This document shows, one piece after another, positions 9,390 through 17,786 of a stretch of 64,000 bases of DNA. Under the pieces are notes generated by a model, which ran no database searches, was not told the DNA's origin, and saw only the letters and a list, made by a program, of their open reading frames with translations. Numbering within the stretch: position 1 is the first letter of the stretch; each line of letters starts with the position of its first letter. The stretch is from Spirosoma sp. 48-14 (GTDB lineage Bacteria > Bacteroidota > Bacteroidia > Cytophagales > Spirosomataceae), in assembly GCF_001898575.1 (NCBI RefSeq), contig NZ_MKUD01000070.1, forward strand, positions 124,001-188,000, read 5' to 3'. Position numbers and translations under genes: made by a program.

Positions 9390-9995
9390 TCAGTCGAACG
9401 TCACGACATTCCGCCGATAATCGACAGAAATTTTTCCAAACTTCGACAGAGCCGACTGACCCAGCAGTAAAGGAGCCTTCGTACTACGGACTACATTGGC
9501 ATTGACATTTTCGAGTACCCGATCGCCGATCTGGACGGATTTCAGTCGGATAATATCACCCGGTGATATATCCCCATTGGCATCTTCAAAACGTGAATGC
9601 CCGACAATATCCTCCTCCGAAATGGTACCCTGTTTGGCCATAAACTCGGCTTCGGTTGAGGAAATGGAGATGAGGCTGGCACCTGTATCCAGAATAAATT
9701 TCATGGGATGCCCATTGATCAGTACCTGAATCTTGTATACCCCTTTGTCTTTTACCATAGGCACCTCGGTAGGACCTGTACCCACCTGTGTCAGAGTCGG
9801 TTTGGTAGCGGTAACGGAGGTCGGTGCCGTTGTACTTGTTGGCTCGGTAGCGGCTGTGTTATGTCTGGCCCGGCGTGGTTGGTGACTGCCCGAGCGGGAG
9901 CAGCCGGAGCAAGCCGATAGGTAAATGGCCAGAAACAGCACTAAGCTACCCACCAGAAGCTGAGTAGCTAGTTGATTAACAGTTGATTTTCTCAT
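9390..9995 (-). CDS. Retropepsin-like aspartic protease lipoprotein
   Basis: The 201-residue product has an N-terminal hydrophobic segment ending LSACSGC, consistent with a lipoprotein, then a Thr/Ala-rich linker. The C-terminal domain (about 75-201) is a clan AA aspartic protease fold: FILDTGASLISIS holds the catalytic DTGAS (Asp103), and LLLGQSALSKFG is the characteristic second hydrophobic-Gly motif. Such single-domain proteases act as dimers. Substrates are unknown. It belongs to the minus-strand cluster containing the tubulin- and actin-like genes, but whether it processes those products is speculative. Confidence 0.85.
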   Translation of the reverse strand: MRKSTVNQLATQLLVGSLVLFLAIYLSACSGCSRSGSHQPRRARHNTAATEPTSTTAPTSVTATKPTLTQVGTGPTEVPMVKDKGVYKIQVLINGHPMKFILDTGASLISISSTEAEFMAKQGTISEEDIVGHSRFEDANGDISPGDIIRLKSVQIGDRVLENVNANVVRSTKAPLLLGQSALSKFGKISVDYRRNVVTFD

Positions 9996-10040
9996 TCGGT
10001 TGTGCCAAACTAAAGGTCTGGATGTGTCCAGAACGGTTGG

Positions 10041-10253
10041 TTAGATGTGCGTATTGTCCGCAGAACCCGGATGAGGTCGTTTGTGCTTTTGTCTGTGTTC
10101 ATGCCTGGCGTGATACAGTTTTTCAAACACCTCTGTTACTGTAACGATATAAACGCCAATAATGATCAGATTAATCAAATGATTGAAAAAGGCGGTGATG
10201 CTGAAGAACTCCAGATCGGGAAGCACATACACCTGTTTTTGGGCTGTAGGCAC
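10041..10253 (-). CDS. Possible small membrane protein (weak)
   Basis: A 70-codon frame starting at GTG encodes a hydrophobic stretch (FFNHLINLIIIGVYIVTVTE) followed by a His/Lys/Arg-rich tail, a plausible small single-pass protein. Against it, the start codon lies inside a perfect 13-bp hairpin (10235-10273), no ribosome binding site is visible, and no family is recognised. It fills an otherwise gene-free gap between two lipoprotein genes on the same strand. Confidence 0.3.
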   Translation of the reverse strand: MPTAQKQVYVLPDLEFFSITAFFNHLINLIIIGVYIVTVTEVFEKLYHARHEHRQKHKRPHPGSADNTHI

Positions 10254-10273
10254 GGGGGAGACAGCCCAAAAAC
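10235..10273 (-). terminator. Hairpin, probable terminator of the 10305-10721 gene
   Basis: Perfect 13-bp arms GTTTTTGGGCTGT (10235-10247) and ACAGCCCAAAAAC (10261-10273) flank a 13-nt loop, 32 bp downstream of the stop of the minus-strand lipoprotein gene. The A/T tracts at the arm ends fit a Rho-independent terminator readable in either direction. Confidence 0.55.
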
Positions 10274-10304
10274 ATCGACCAGGAAAGCAGGAGGGACGTT
10301 TGCC

Positions 10305-10721
10305 TTATTTTTTAACCAGCACCGTATAAGTCACGGTCGTTGATGACTCCACGCCGGTCATGGTACCGCTTATACTGGTATTATTATCCGACGAGCCCGA
10401 AAGGGTATAAGTTGTTCCGCTGGCATCCGGTTTTAAAGTCATTGTTAGAATAAGTCCTAGAACAGAACCCGTTAGTTTGCCCGAAGTACCATTTAAGTTG
10501 TATGTTCCAGCCACTGGGTTTTCGGTACTGGTAATGGTCATACTCAATGGTTTTTGATCACTACCGTTGGTTTTATTGGTAGCCGTGCCATTATAGGTTC
10601 CTTTTAATTCAGACTCTGGCTTATCGGGCACGCCGTTTCCTTCATCTGGATGACAACTAAAAAAAACGATCGAGAAGAAACTGACGAGAAGAAGAAAAAC
10701 GATGGTGGATAGGCGCTTCAT
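10305..10721 (-). CDS. Small lipoprotein, unknown function
   Basis: The 138-residue protein has a lipoprotein signal (FLLLVSFFSIVFFSC, Cys23) and an acidic linker (HPDEGNGVPDKPESE). The Thr/Ser/Gly-rich beta domain contains GTYNGTATNKT and GTYNLNGTSGKLTG, typical of small Bacteroidota lipocalin-like or beta-sandwich lipoproteins. No catalytic motif is seen. A minus-strand hairpin follows it. The long gap to the divergent metallophosphatase gene (212 bp) probably holds both promoters. Confidence 0.75.
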   Translation of the reverse strand: MKRLSTIVFLLLVSFFSIVFFSCHPDEGNGVPDKPESELKGTYNGTATNKTNGSDQKPLSMTITSTENPVAGTYNLNGTSGKLTGSVLGLILTMTLKPDASGTTYTLSGSSDNNTSISGTMTGVESSTTVTYTVLVKK

Positions 10722-10933
10722 AACGTGGCTGGATTATGATTCATTAATTTTCGTGCAATGTTACAGGCCGCCGACTCTCCATAAAATAGTTAGCCCTAAC
10801 TACTTTTTACATAGCCTGTAAGCGACGAAAAATAACCCCGTCTCTGTAGTACTTCTTACGAGCCAGGAAGTAGTATAAACGACAATCGCTTACCCGCTGT
10901 ATCTGCTATATTCGAATGGCTACGGCATGATCT

Positions 10934-12721
10934 ATGAACGCTCACTGGTTTTACTTTGGAATACTTGTTTTGGTCAGTGCTGGTTTTGAGGCTTGTAAAA
11001 CGGGCCAGAAATCGACTCCCGCATCCGTTAAAAACGTTATGGATAAAGCGGTTACCCGGCTTTATGAAACGCACAAACCCGAACAACTGGATACGATCAG
11101 CCATAGCTATATTCTTCAGTTCCTGAGCGAACCGGAGAAGGAAGTATTGGCTACCCAATACCTGACGTTCGATGTCGACGTACCCGCCGTGATTTCGTTG
11201 ATGCGGGATCAGAACCAGAAAGTAGTGCCCTTCTGGCTGACAGAGCGTGGTTTTCGGAAAACGGCGCTGGTTGTAAAAAATGAAGAATACACCTACGAGG
11301 TGTGGCAAAAGGCCGTTCAGCCCGGAACGGTGCGGCTTGGCATCAACGGGTTCGACAAACACCGCCCGGTATACTTTATCAGTATTGGGCCGCAAAAGCC
11401 GGGTGAAAAGGTCACTATAACCAATGTGTTTCCGGCCAATCAAACACTCGATACGATGCGGACAGGCGCATTTACCTACCACGACTGGAGCGACCTGACA
11501 CTTACCGACGTACCGGAGTCGTTGCGTGGACAGATACTGGTTCAGACGATTCGTGGCCGGGCGAGAGAAGCCCATCTGGTAGGGGCATTTCGAAAAACCA
11601 CCTCCCCATCGCAGGACCGCCCCGACCAGCTTTTACTGACATGGAGTGGGGACCCCGCAACGACGCAGGATGTTCAATGGCGAGTGGCACCTTCGGTTAA
11701 GGATGGCGTGGTGCAATACTGGATAACGGGTACAAAGGATACGCTGTCGAAACCAGCAACGGCTTTTCTGATGGAAGATCGGCTGTTGCAGAATGATCGG
11801 TACGTTAATCGGTTTACAGCGCAACTTTCCGGGTTGAAAGCGGGTAAAACGTATGGGTATCGCGTTGGTTCGAAAACAGGGAATTGGTCAGTGCCAGCCA
11901 CCTTTCGTACACAGTCGGCAACGGCGGATGGCTTTTCATTCATCTGGTTTGGCGATACCCATAAGTCGCCGGATTGGGGAGCTATGGCTCGGAAAACGCT
12001 GGATCGTCATCCCGAAATCACTTTTTACTCCATTGCCGGAGATCTGGTCAGTACTGGATTGCACCGGGACGAATGGGATGAGCTGTGGCAACATTCGGGG
12101 GGTATTTTTCATTACAAGCCGCTAATGCCGATTCCTGGAAACCATGATAGCCAGGATGGATTGGGGGCCTGGATGTATCAGGCGATGTTCAGTCTGCCCA
12201 AAAATGGTCCAGCTCATAAAGACGTACCTGCTGAACAAACCTACGCCTTTACGTACCAGAATGCGCTCTTTCTGATGATTGATGCCACATCGCCCATTGA
12301 TGCCCAAACCGCCTGGATACAAGCGCAACTAGCTAGTTCGAAAGCCGACTGGAAATTCGCGTTTTTCCACTTTCCGCCCTATAATTTTGAAGAAGACTAC
12401 GCGGATATTCGTCGGGAGTGGTGTCGGTTATTTGATCAGTACCATGTCGATATGGTTATGAGTGGCCATGTGCACTATTACCAGCGGACAAAGCCCATGT
12501 TTGCCGAAAAGCCGGTTGCCTCACCAGCACAGGGCACTATCTATACCATTTCGATTGGGATACCCAGTGAGCATGAGGTCTGGCCAGCCGCCGATTATGC
12601 ACAGGTTCGGTATAAAAGCGGGCCGTTTTATCAACACATGACGATCAACGGCAAAATGTTGACCTACACTGTGTATGATAAAGACGGGCACGAAGTGGAC
12701 GAACTGAAAATCGTTAAATAA
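10934..12721 (+). CDS. Purple-acid-phosphatase-like metallophosphoesterase lipoprotein
   Basis: The 595-residue protein starts with a lipoprotein-type signal (LVLVSAGFEAC). The N-terminal half is beta-rich and ends in an FN3-like segment (LKAGKTYGYRVGS), the domain that precedes catalysis in purple acid phosphatases. The catalytic half has the metallophosphoesterase signatures in order: FGDTH (Asp341, His343), AGDLVSTG, PGNHD (403-405), FFHFPPYN and MSGHVHYYQR (His512, His514). It probably hydrolyses phosphate esters in the periplasm or on the surface. It is the only plus-strand gene inside the 7.8-21.5 kb minus-strand cluster, so membership of that system is doubtful. Confidence 0.88.
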   Translation: MNAHWFYFGILVLVSAGFEACKTGQKSTPASVKNVMDKAVTRLYETHKPEQLDTISHSYILQFLSEPEKEVLATQYLTFDVDVPAVISLMRDQNQKVVPFWLTERGFRKTALVVKNEEYTYEVWQKAVQPGTVRLGINGFDKHRPVYFISIGPQKPGEKVTITNVFPANQTLDTMRTGAFTYHDWSDLTLTDVPESLRGQILVQTIRGRAREAHLVGAFRKTTSPSQDRPDQLLLTWSGDPATTQDVQWRVAPSVKDGVVQYWITGTKDTLSKPATAFLMEDRLLQNDRYVNRFTAQLSGLKAGKTYGYRVGSKTGNWSVPATFRTQSATADGFSFIWFGDTHKSPDWGAMARKTLDRHPEITFYSIAGDLVSTGLHRDEWDELWQHSGGIFHYKPLMPIPGNHDSQDGLGAWMYQAMFSLPKNGPAHKDVPAEQTYAFTYQNALFLMIDATSPIDAQTAWIQAQLASSKADWKFAFFHFPPYNFEEDYADIRREWCRLFDQYHVDMVMSGHVHYYQRTKPMFAEKPVASPAQGTIYTISIGIPSEHEVWPAADYAQVRYKSGPFYQHMTINGKMLTYTVYDKDGHEVDELKIVK

Positions 12722-12748
12722 CGCGTAAGCTAGATTGAATAAGTCAGG

Positions 12749-14098
12749 CTACTCGTAGCGAATCAACGCCTTTGTTTTCACCCGCCATACACCGTTTTCG
12801 AGGGTCGCTTCTCCATCCCGACGCATAGCAATTCGAGTATGGCTGGCACTGTAGCTGTTCTCGCTGTCGCAGGCGGGTTCGATCATGTAATTCCGATAAG
12901 TCATGAATCGGGCAACCCGGCCCGGATCAGCTTCAAATCGGAACGTAGCTATAGTTGGATTATCGGCATTCACACTGAAGCGATAGGCAGATTCGGGGGA
13001 GAGTACAGGTGATTTCTGGCTCAGATCGAATTGGCCGGATGGGTCGGGGGGAGGAAAATAAAAAACTTCCGAGCGGTTCATCGATGGCAACGGTTCGAGC
13101 GGAGGGAGTGGCGGCAGGGATGCCTGTACCTGTATAGGCCCTGGCTCTACGGGTACGTTGACAGTGGGTTCAACCAGCGGTTCGCCAGTACGCATTATGG
13201 GCCGATTTTCTACTTTCCGTATGGTCTGTTGCTTTAGTTGCCGAATGGCCGTCAAGGGATTTTCGCCACCCAGTTCGGCAACGATGGCATCATATTGGGC
13301 TATTTTCTGACGATCTGCTGACCGGAGCGAATTAACATCAGAGCCAGATTTTGTCCGTTGAGCGTTTTCGAGGGAGTTACGTAGTCTATTGTTTTCGTCC
13401 TGTAACGCGTCTATTTCGGCCTGTGCCGACCGATACAGTAACAGATATACTGCTCCACCACCTAATAATAAACCTCCTAATGCAGTTACGATCATCATCC
13501 AAAGGTTGCTTTCTTCTTTTTCTTTGAGTTGCCGCTCTAACTGACTCATGCGGTAGAGCGTCGGGTCAACATTCGCGCTGTCTCCGTCAACAACCTGATC
13601 GGTTGACTCATCAGCCGGAGCCGAATTAACTGTGGGCGTTGGTTCGGCCGCTTCGGCTCCAGGTGGTAGTAGTGCATCAATTTTCTGAATAATGCCTAGC
13701 TGAACGGCGGGACTTAACGGCTTACCGTAGTTGTTATCACTTTTGTATCGGCTGTAGAACTGAATCAGCTGCTTCCGAATGGCGTCATTAGCCTCGGCTG
13801 GCGACATGGCGTTGAACTTGGCTGTGTTTTTCAATTCACTCAGCTCCTGCATTTTTACGCCCACGGCATCCCATCCGCCCACAGATCGGATAACCGTCTG
13901 CGGGTCGCAGCCATCGCCACAGTCGATAAGCTGGTCGTAAATTTCCTGCGCTTTGGCCTGCCCTGGAGCCTGGCTTATTTTTCCGAATACCGCTTTGGCT
14001 ACTTCCTTTGTCAGGGTATCAACAGCGGCCTGATTGGTTGTCTGGGCAAAGGTTGAGGTGGTGACCAGGCCCAGTATGAAAAAAAATAGGTTTCGCAT
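12749..14098 (-). CDS. Exported single-TM coiled-coil protein of the cytoskeletal cluster
   Basis: ATG at 14098 was chosen because it begins a signal peptide (MRNLFFFILGLVTTSTFAQ). The longer frame from 14218 would add 40 residues encoded by a palindromic repeat. The mature part has an N-terminal helical domain with a Cys pair (DCGDGCD), an acidic linker, a TM segment (MMIVTALGGLLLGGGAVYLL, about 205-225), a coiled coil (SAQAEIDALQDENNRLRNSL), a Pro-rich spacer and a C-terminal beta domain from about FYFPPPDPSGQF. It is the gene immediately downstream of the actin-fold giant. The TM-plus-coil layout suits an envelope anchor for a cytoplasmic assembly; this is inferred. Confidence 0.75.
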   Translation of the reverse strand: MRNLFFFILGLVTTSTFAQTTNQAAVDTLTKEVAKAVFGKISQAPGQAKAQEIYDQLIDCGDGCDPQTVIRSVGGWDAVGVKMQELSELKNTAKFNAMSPAEANDAIRKQLIQFYSRYKSDNNYGKPLSPAVQLGIIQKIDALLPPGAEAAEPTPTVNSAPADESTDQVVDGDSANVDPTLYRMSQLERQLKEKEESNLWMMIVTALGGLLLGGGAVYLLLYRSAQAEIDALQDENNRLRNSLENAQRTKSGSDVNSLRSADRQKIAQYDAIVAELGGENPLTAIRQLKQQTIRKVENRPIMRTGEPLVEPTVNVPVEPGPIQVQASLPPLPPLEPLPSMNRSEVFYFPPPDPSGQFDLSQKSPVLSPESAYRFSVNADNPTIATFRFEADPGRVARFMTYRNYMIEPACDSENSYSASHTRIAMRRDGEATLENGVWRVKTKALIRYE

Positions 14099-14128
14099 AA
14101 ACGATTGTGGCTTGTCGATTTTGCTAGT

Positions 14129-14213
14129 ACACGGAGTTTCACGGAGAGACAAGAGATTCACAGAGAATAGAAATAGCTCTGCGAATCTCTTGTCTCTCCG
14201 TGAAACTCCGTGT
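14129..14213. repeat. Long near-perfect hairpin, CACGGAG family
   Basis: The 37-bp arms (14129-14165 and 14177-14213) differ at one base and flank an 11-nt loop. The left arm begins ACACGGAGTTTCACGGAG. The element lies between two minus-strand genes and supplies spurious start codons to the downstream one. A partial relative (ACACCGAG) lies near 54075. Confidence 0.9.
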
Positions 14214-14228
14214 AACAACGTTCAAACA

Positions 14229-17200
14229 TTACGCGAGTGCATTTGCCAGTTTATTGATTGCCCCGATCAGTGGATAGAAAAACAGCGTTTCTTCGATAGG
14301 AGAGCCTAGTGCGTCGGTCATACCACTGTATTCGGCCATCAAGTCGCCTTCTTTTCGTTGAATACCATCCATGAGCGAGGTGTCCAGATGCGTCCGCAAT
14401 TCCTGCTGAGCAATGACCAGCGAGCGGGCCGAAACATTGAGGTTTCGAACGAAGCTAAACTGCTGATTGATCGCAAAGAAGAAATCAATAAACTCGTTGG
14501 TTTCCTTCAACAGTGAGTCGATCACTTCGGGTTTGCGCAAGTCGGCATAGGTCAGCTCTGGGTACTGGTCGTTGAACGTAGCCGGATACACATAACTGAT
14601 CGCTTCCGTATCGACCGGACGGTTGTTAGCGGGTTGCATCAGAGCGCCTTTGCAGGTTACCTCTTTCGGGCCTTTCCGTTCGTAGAAGAGTGTCAGGCCA
14701 CTGGCATCGTAGGGTTGGTCGTATACCTTCTCGAAAATAACCCGTGCCAGTTTGCCTAGCATCTGATCGTCGGAACTGATGATGGTCAGCAGTTTGGAGC
14801 CCGTTCCGCTGAAGGTGATCGCTCCCGGAAGGTTGATGCCCTTGTGCTTCATCAACCGGGCAATGTGGTAAAGCAGTGCCGTATAGAACAGCACGAATAC
14901 CACTTTCAGGTCTTCATCCTTCGCCAGCATCCCGTTGAACGACAGCATACTCTTGGCTTTTACGTCGTTACTCTTTTCGATTGAGAACCAGAATGCCATA
15001 ATATCCTCCGACCGATTCGTATCCAGAATCCGCCGGTTATTGTCGCTGAGGTTACCCAGGCTCTGGCTATCCAGCAACGTTTGAATCCGGTCGGCATATT
15101 TGCGGATGAATCCGTTATGACTGGCGGCTCCGTATTCGCTGAACGCGTCGCCGTAGATGGCATTTCCGGCAAACCGGAACGAGGTCAGCAGCTTGGGTTC
15201 ATTACGTTCGTACACCACCACATCCGACGTACCGCCACCAATGTCGACGTTGATTACGGGCCGGGCCGATGCGCTGAGGGTTGGGTTTTGCTTGTAATAA
15301 TAGAATGGTGCTACGGATTCCGATACTTCACGCAGTCGGCCAGGGGCACCACCGATATAACGGTCATACAGCGTTTGCCAGTCGGCCCGAAGCTGGCTCA
15401 CCCGGCCCGGTGTCATACTGGCCGGGAAGAACCAATACACCGTTGTCTGGGCCAGATTACCGCCTTCGGTCAGTACTTTGTTTTTGATGAGCATCAGCAA
15501 TTCTTCCAGAAACGCTTCCACGCGCCGTTCGGTCTGATCGCTGTTTTTTGCCCATTTCAGGTTGGTCGTAATACGATTAGAACCCGCCGGTTGACGCTCC
15601 ACATAGAACGGGATATTGAAGTCGGCCAGTGCCTGCGTTTGCTGATTGTAGCTCAGATTCATCGGTTCGGCAATAGCCGTTCGAGTCGGGAAATTATCCG
15701 GTTTGCCGGGGCCAATGGTCGGTGGTACAAATTCCAGATCGTAGAGCAGGAACAATTCGAACAAGGCCGGATTGTACTGCGCCGGATTCACCAGCGTAGC
15801 AACTTGTGGCGTCAGTTCGGCCACGTCGAATGGGCGAGGGGAGCCACCATCCACTTTATACTCGACGTGTGTGTTGGTAGTTCCGAAATCGACCGAAAAT
15901 TCGAACTGCTTGCTGCCGCCACTGTACTGCTGCCAGCGCGGAATCAGAACCCCGTTCATTTCTCGTCCATCGCCCCGAATGTGCGCTTGTAGGTAATCGA
16001 ACTCTTCGCGCAGCACATAATACACGCTCGACCCGTCGGTATTTTGCTGACGAACGGTGCGCTGGTGTTTCGACTCAACCGTCACTTCCGAATTGGCCCG
16101 TTCGCTGAAGTAGGTAAGCTCGTACTGATTCTGGCTGTCGAAGCCCGATTCGATCAACTGAACCCGGTAATCGGCCGGAACGGTGACGGCCCCCGAGCGA
16201 ACAAATGGATAAATGTTGACGGTGAAGGAGTTTTCGACAATGATCCCTTCGTTCGTGGCTTCGTTGGGGGCGCTGGCTCCTCCAACTGTCGAATTATACA
16301 GGCGCTCGAACGTGATAAACTGATTGCCGGGCTGGCTGGGGGCTGTAACGGGGATGTCGAGCGTTACGTTGATACCACCACCCTGCGGGGTCATTTTGAG
16401 CCGAACGCGGCCCGTCAGCAAATCTTCAACGTTGAAGAAATCGAAGAAGTCCTTCTTCAGAGGCAGCAAAAAGCCCTTATCCGTAGCGGGTGTTTGCAGA
16501 TTGCCATCGAAGAAACGGCCCCGGTCGGTAGGGAAGGGTAAGCGAATCAGGTAGGGTTCCAGAAAATCACTGACGGTGAGCCAGGGGTAGTTTCCGGGTT
16601 GTCCCGGTAATGGCCGCTGGTTCTCGCGCCAGGATTCACGCGCATAATAAGGCACTACCGTGTTCGAGTTCCACAGTGTTTGCGGTACATAGGTAAACTG
16701 CCGGAAAAAGCGATTTTGCAGGGCCATCGGGCGCGGCAGGTTCTGATTCAGTCGGGCGTACTTATCCGATCGGATGATGAAATCACTAACCTGACTAATG
16801 GCTCGTGAATCCGACTTTTTCTTGCGAAGCGGGAAACCCAATACTTCGACAATATCGCCCGGCCCGGTGGTCAGTTCGTCAAAATCCTGCTCAAATTTCT
16901 CCCGTGTCATCAATGGCTGCCCATTGTGCGACTCAATATGCTCGTAGAATAAGGCCGGATTGTGTTGCTGCAACAGCGCCCGACTCCGATTGAGGTAATC
17001 ATCCACTTCGCGGAAACGGTCGCGGAAGTTGGGCATGAACTGCTTGATGGCGTACCAGAACTTCTGGTATTCAATGTCACGCTGATACAACGGACAAACC
17101 GACGCATCGAACAGTCGATCATTACCCATCGACACATCCACCCAGCTCAAATCGTTTCCCGAACTGAAAAACAGCGTTTTGGGAGAAGTGCCACCGACAA

Positions 17201-17663
17201 CCCGCCCCCGATAATTGAGAACGAACAGCCGGTGTATATCGCCAAAATTGTATTCGGCAGCATCCTGATCCAGAAACAGTTTCAGCGCATCGCCCAGCCG
17301 CTTATGGCCCTGATTGATGGATTGCCGCAACCGTTCCAGATCCGTACGAATATCGAAAGGCGTAATGGTGATGTAGGTCTTGAGCTTATCGTAATTGAAA
17401 AACAACTCGCCCACATCGAGGGCATCCGACACAATACGCTGATCGTTCACCGTGCCCATCAGGTCGGGGCGGAGGGCCAGGTTCAGGAAGGCCGACCGTA
17501 CCAGGTCCATACGGGCAAACGGACTCGGAATCGAAGTCGGTTGTTTTACGGTTTGTCCGCCCTGTGGGTCACGAATGGCCGCAATCTGGTCGGTGCCGAA
17601 GGGCTTGCTCACGTACCAATGCAGGCCCGGAACGGGATTATGTAAGCTGAATGTGGTTGGCAT
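14229..17663 (-). CDS. Giant Hsp70/actin-fold (ASKHA) ATPase-like protein
   Basis: The 1144-residue protein has no signal peptide. Its C-terminal half carries the phosphate-1 loop SVDFGTTNTHVEY (Asp592), phosphate-2 motif VDIGGGTSDVVVY (Asp807) and an adenosine-type motif ITFSGTGSKL (about 950), the order diagnostic of Hsp70/actin-family ATPases. The first 580 residues match no domain I recognise; they include TITPFDIRTDLERLR and a LNYRGRVVGG segment. The C-terminal 100 residues look helical. The length is about twice that of DnaK and there is no substrate-binding domain. It lies directly downstream of a tubulin-like gene, suggesting an actin-like partner in one assembly. The fold is seen; the function is not known. 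Confidence 0.85.
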   Translation of the reverse strand: MPTTFSLHNPVPGLHWYVSKPFGTDQIAAIRDPQGGQTVKQPTSIPSPFARMDLVRSAFLNLALRPDLMGTVNDQRIVSDALDVGELFFNYDKLKTYITITPFDIRTDLERLRQSINQGHKRLGDALKLFLDQDAAEYNFGDIHRLFVLNYRGRVVGGTSPKTLFFSSGNDLSWVDVSMGNDRLFDASVCPLYQRDIEYQKFWYAIKQFMPNFRDRFREVDDYLNRSRALLQQHNPALFYEHIESHNGQPLMTREKFEQDFDELTTGPGDIVEVLGFPLRKKKSDSRAISQVSDFIIRSDKYARLNQNLPRPMALQNRFFRQFTYVPQTLWNSNTVVPYYARESWRENQRPLPGQPGNYPWLTVSDFLEPYLIRLPFPTDRGRFFDGNLQTPATDKGFLLPLKKDFFDFFNVEDLLTGRVRLKMTPQGGGINVTLDIPVTAPSQPGNQFITFERLYNSTVGGASAPNEATNEGIIVENSFTVNIYPFVRSGAVTVPADYRVQLIESGFDSQNQYELTYFSERANSEVTVESKHQRTVRQQNTDGSSVYYVLREEFDYLQAHIRGDGREMNGVLIPRWQQYSGGSKQFEFSVDFGTTNTHVEYKVDGGSPRPFDVAELTPQVATLVNPAQYNPALFELFLLYDLEFVPPTIGPGKPDNFPTRTAIAEPMNLSYNQQTQALADFNIPFYVERQPAGSNRITTNLKWAKNSDQTERRVEAFLEELLMLIKNKVLTEGGNLAQTTVYWFFPASMTPGRVSQLRADWQTLYDRYIGGAPGRLREVSESVAPFYYYKQNPTLSASARPVINVDIGGGTSDVVVYERNEPKLLTSFRFAGNAIYGDAFSEYGAASHNGFIRKYADRIQTLLDSQSLGNLSDNNRRILDTNRSEDIMAFWFSIEKSNDVKAKSMLSFNGMLAKDEDLKVVFVLFYTALLYHIARLMKHKGINLPGAITFSGTGSKLLTIISSDDQMLGKLARVIFEKVYDQPYDASGLTLFYERKGPKEVTCKGALMQPANNRPVDTEAISYVYPATFNDQYPELTYADLRKPEVIDSLLKETNEFIDFFFAINQQFSFVRNLNVSARSLVIAQQELRTHLDTSLMDGIQRKEGDLMAEYSGMTDALGSPIEETLFFYPLIGAINKLANALA

Positions 17664-17711
17664 AAGAAATAGTGGTCATTGACTCCGTCGGTCCGCCGGT
17701 TCGGTCATTTG

Positions 17712-17763
17712 TGGTCATGAATTGTCATTTATCGTTTTGGCAACTGTTGACAATCAATGACCA
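17712..17763. repeat. Inverted repeat with TGGTCAT arms
   Basis: Arms TGGTCATGAATTGTCA (17712-17727) and TGACAATCAATGACCA (17748-17763) are complementary apart from two adjacent mismatched positions. Further TGGTCAT and GAATGAC copies lie on both sides (17703-17780). The element fills the gap between the actin-fold gene and the upstream tubulin-like gene. Confidence 0.65.
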
Positions 17764-17786
17764 TCGAATGACCCTGAATGACAAGT

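Noticed and set aside
10856-11575. 239-codon minus-strand frame opposite the metallophosphatase N-terminus
   Set aside because: Overlaps a clearly coding lipoprotein start and beta domain on the plus strand; no independent support.
14099-14218. 40-residue N-terminal extension of the TM/coiled-coil protein
   Set aside because: It is the translated CACGGAG hairpin; the signal peptide starts at 14098.
15081-15992. 303-codon plus-strand frame opposite the ASKHA giant
   Set aside because: Antisense shadow: the minus strand here encodes clear phosphate-binding motifs, and the plus-strand product has no family features.
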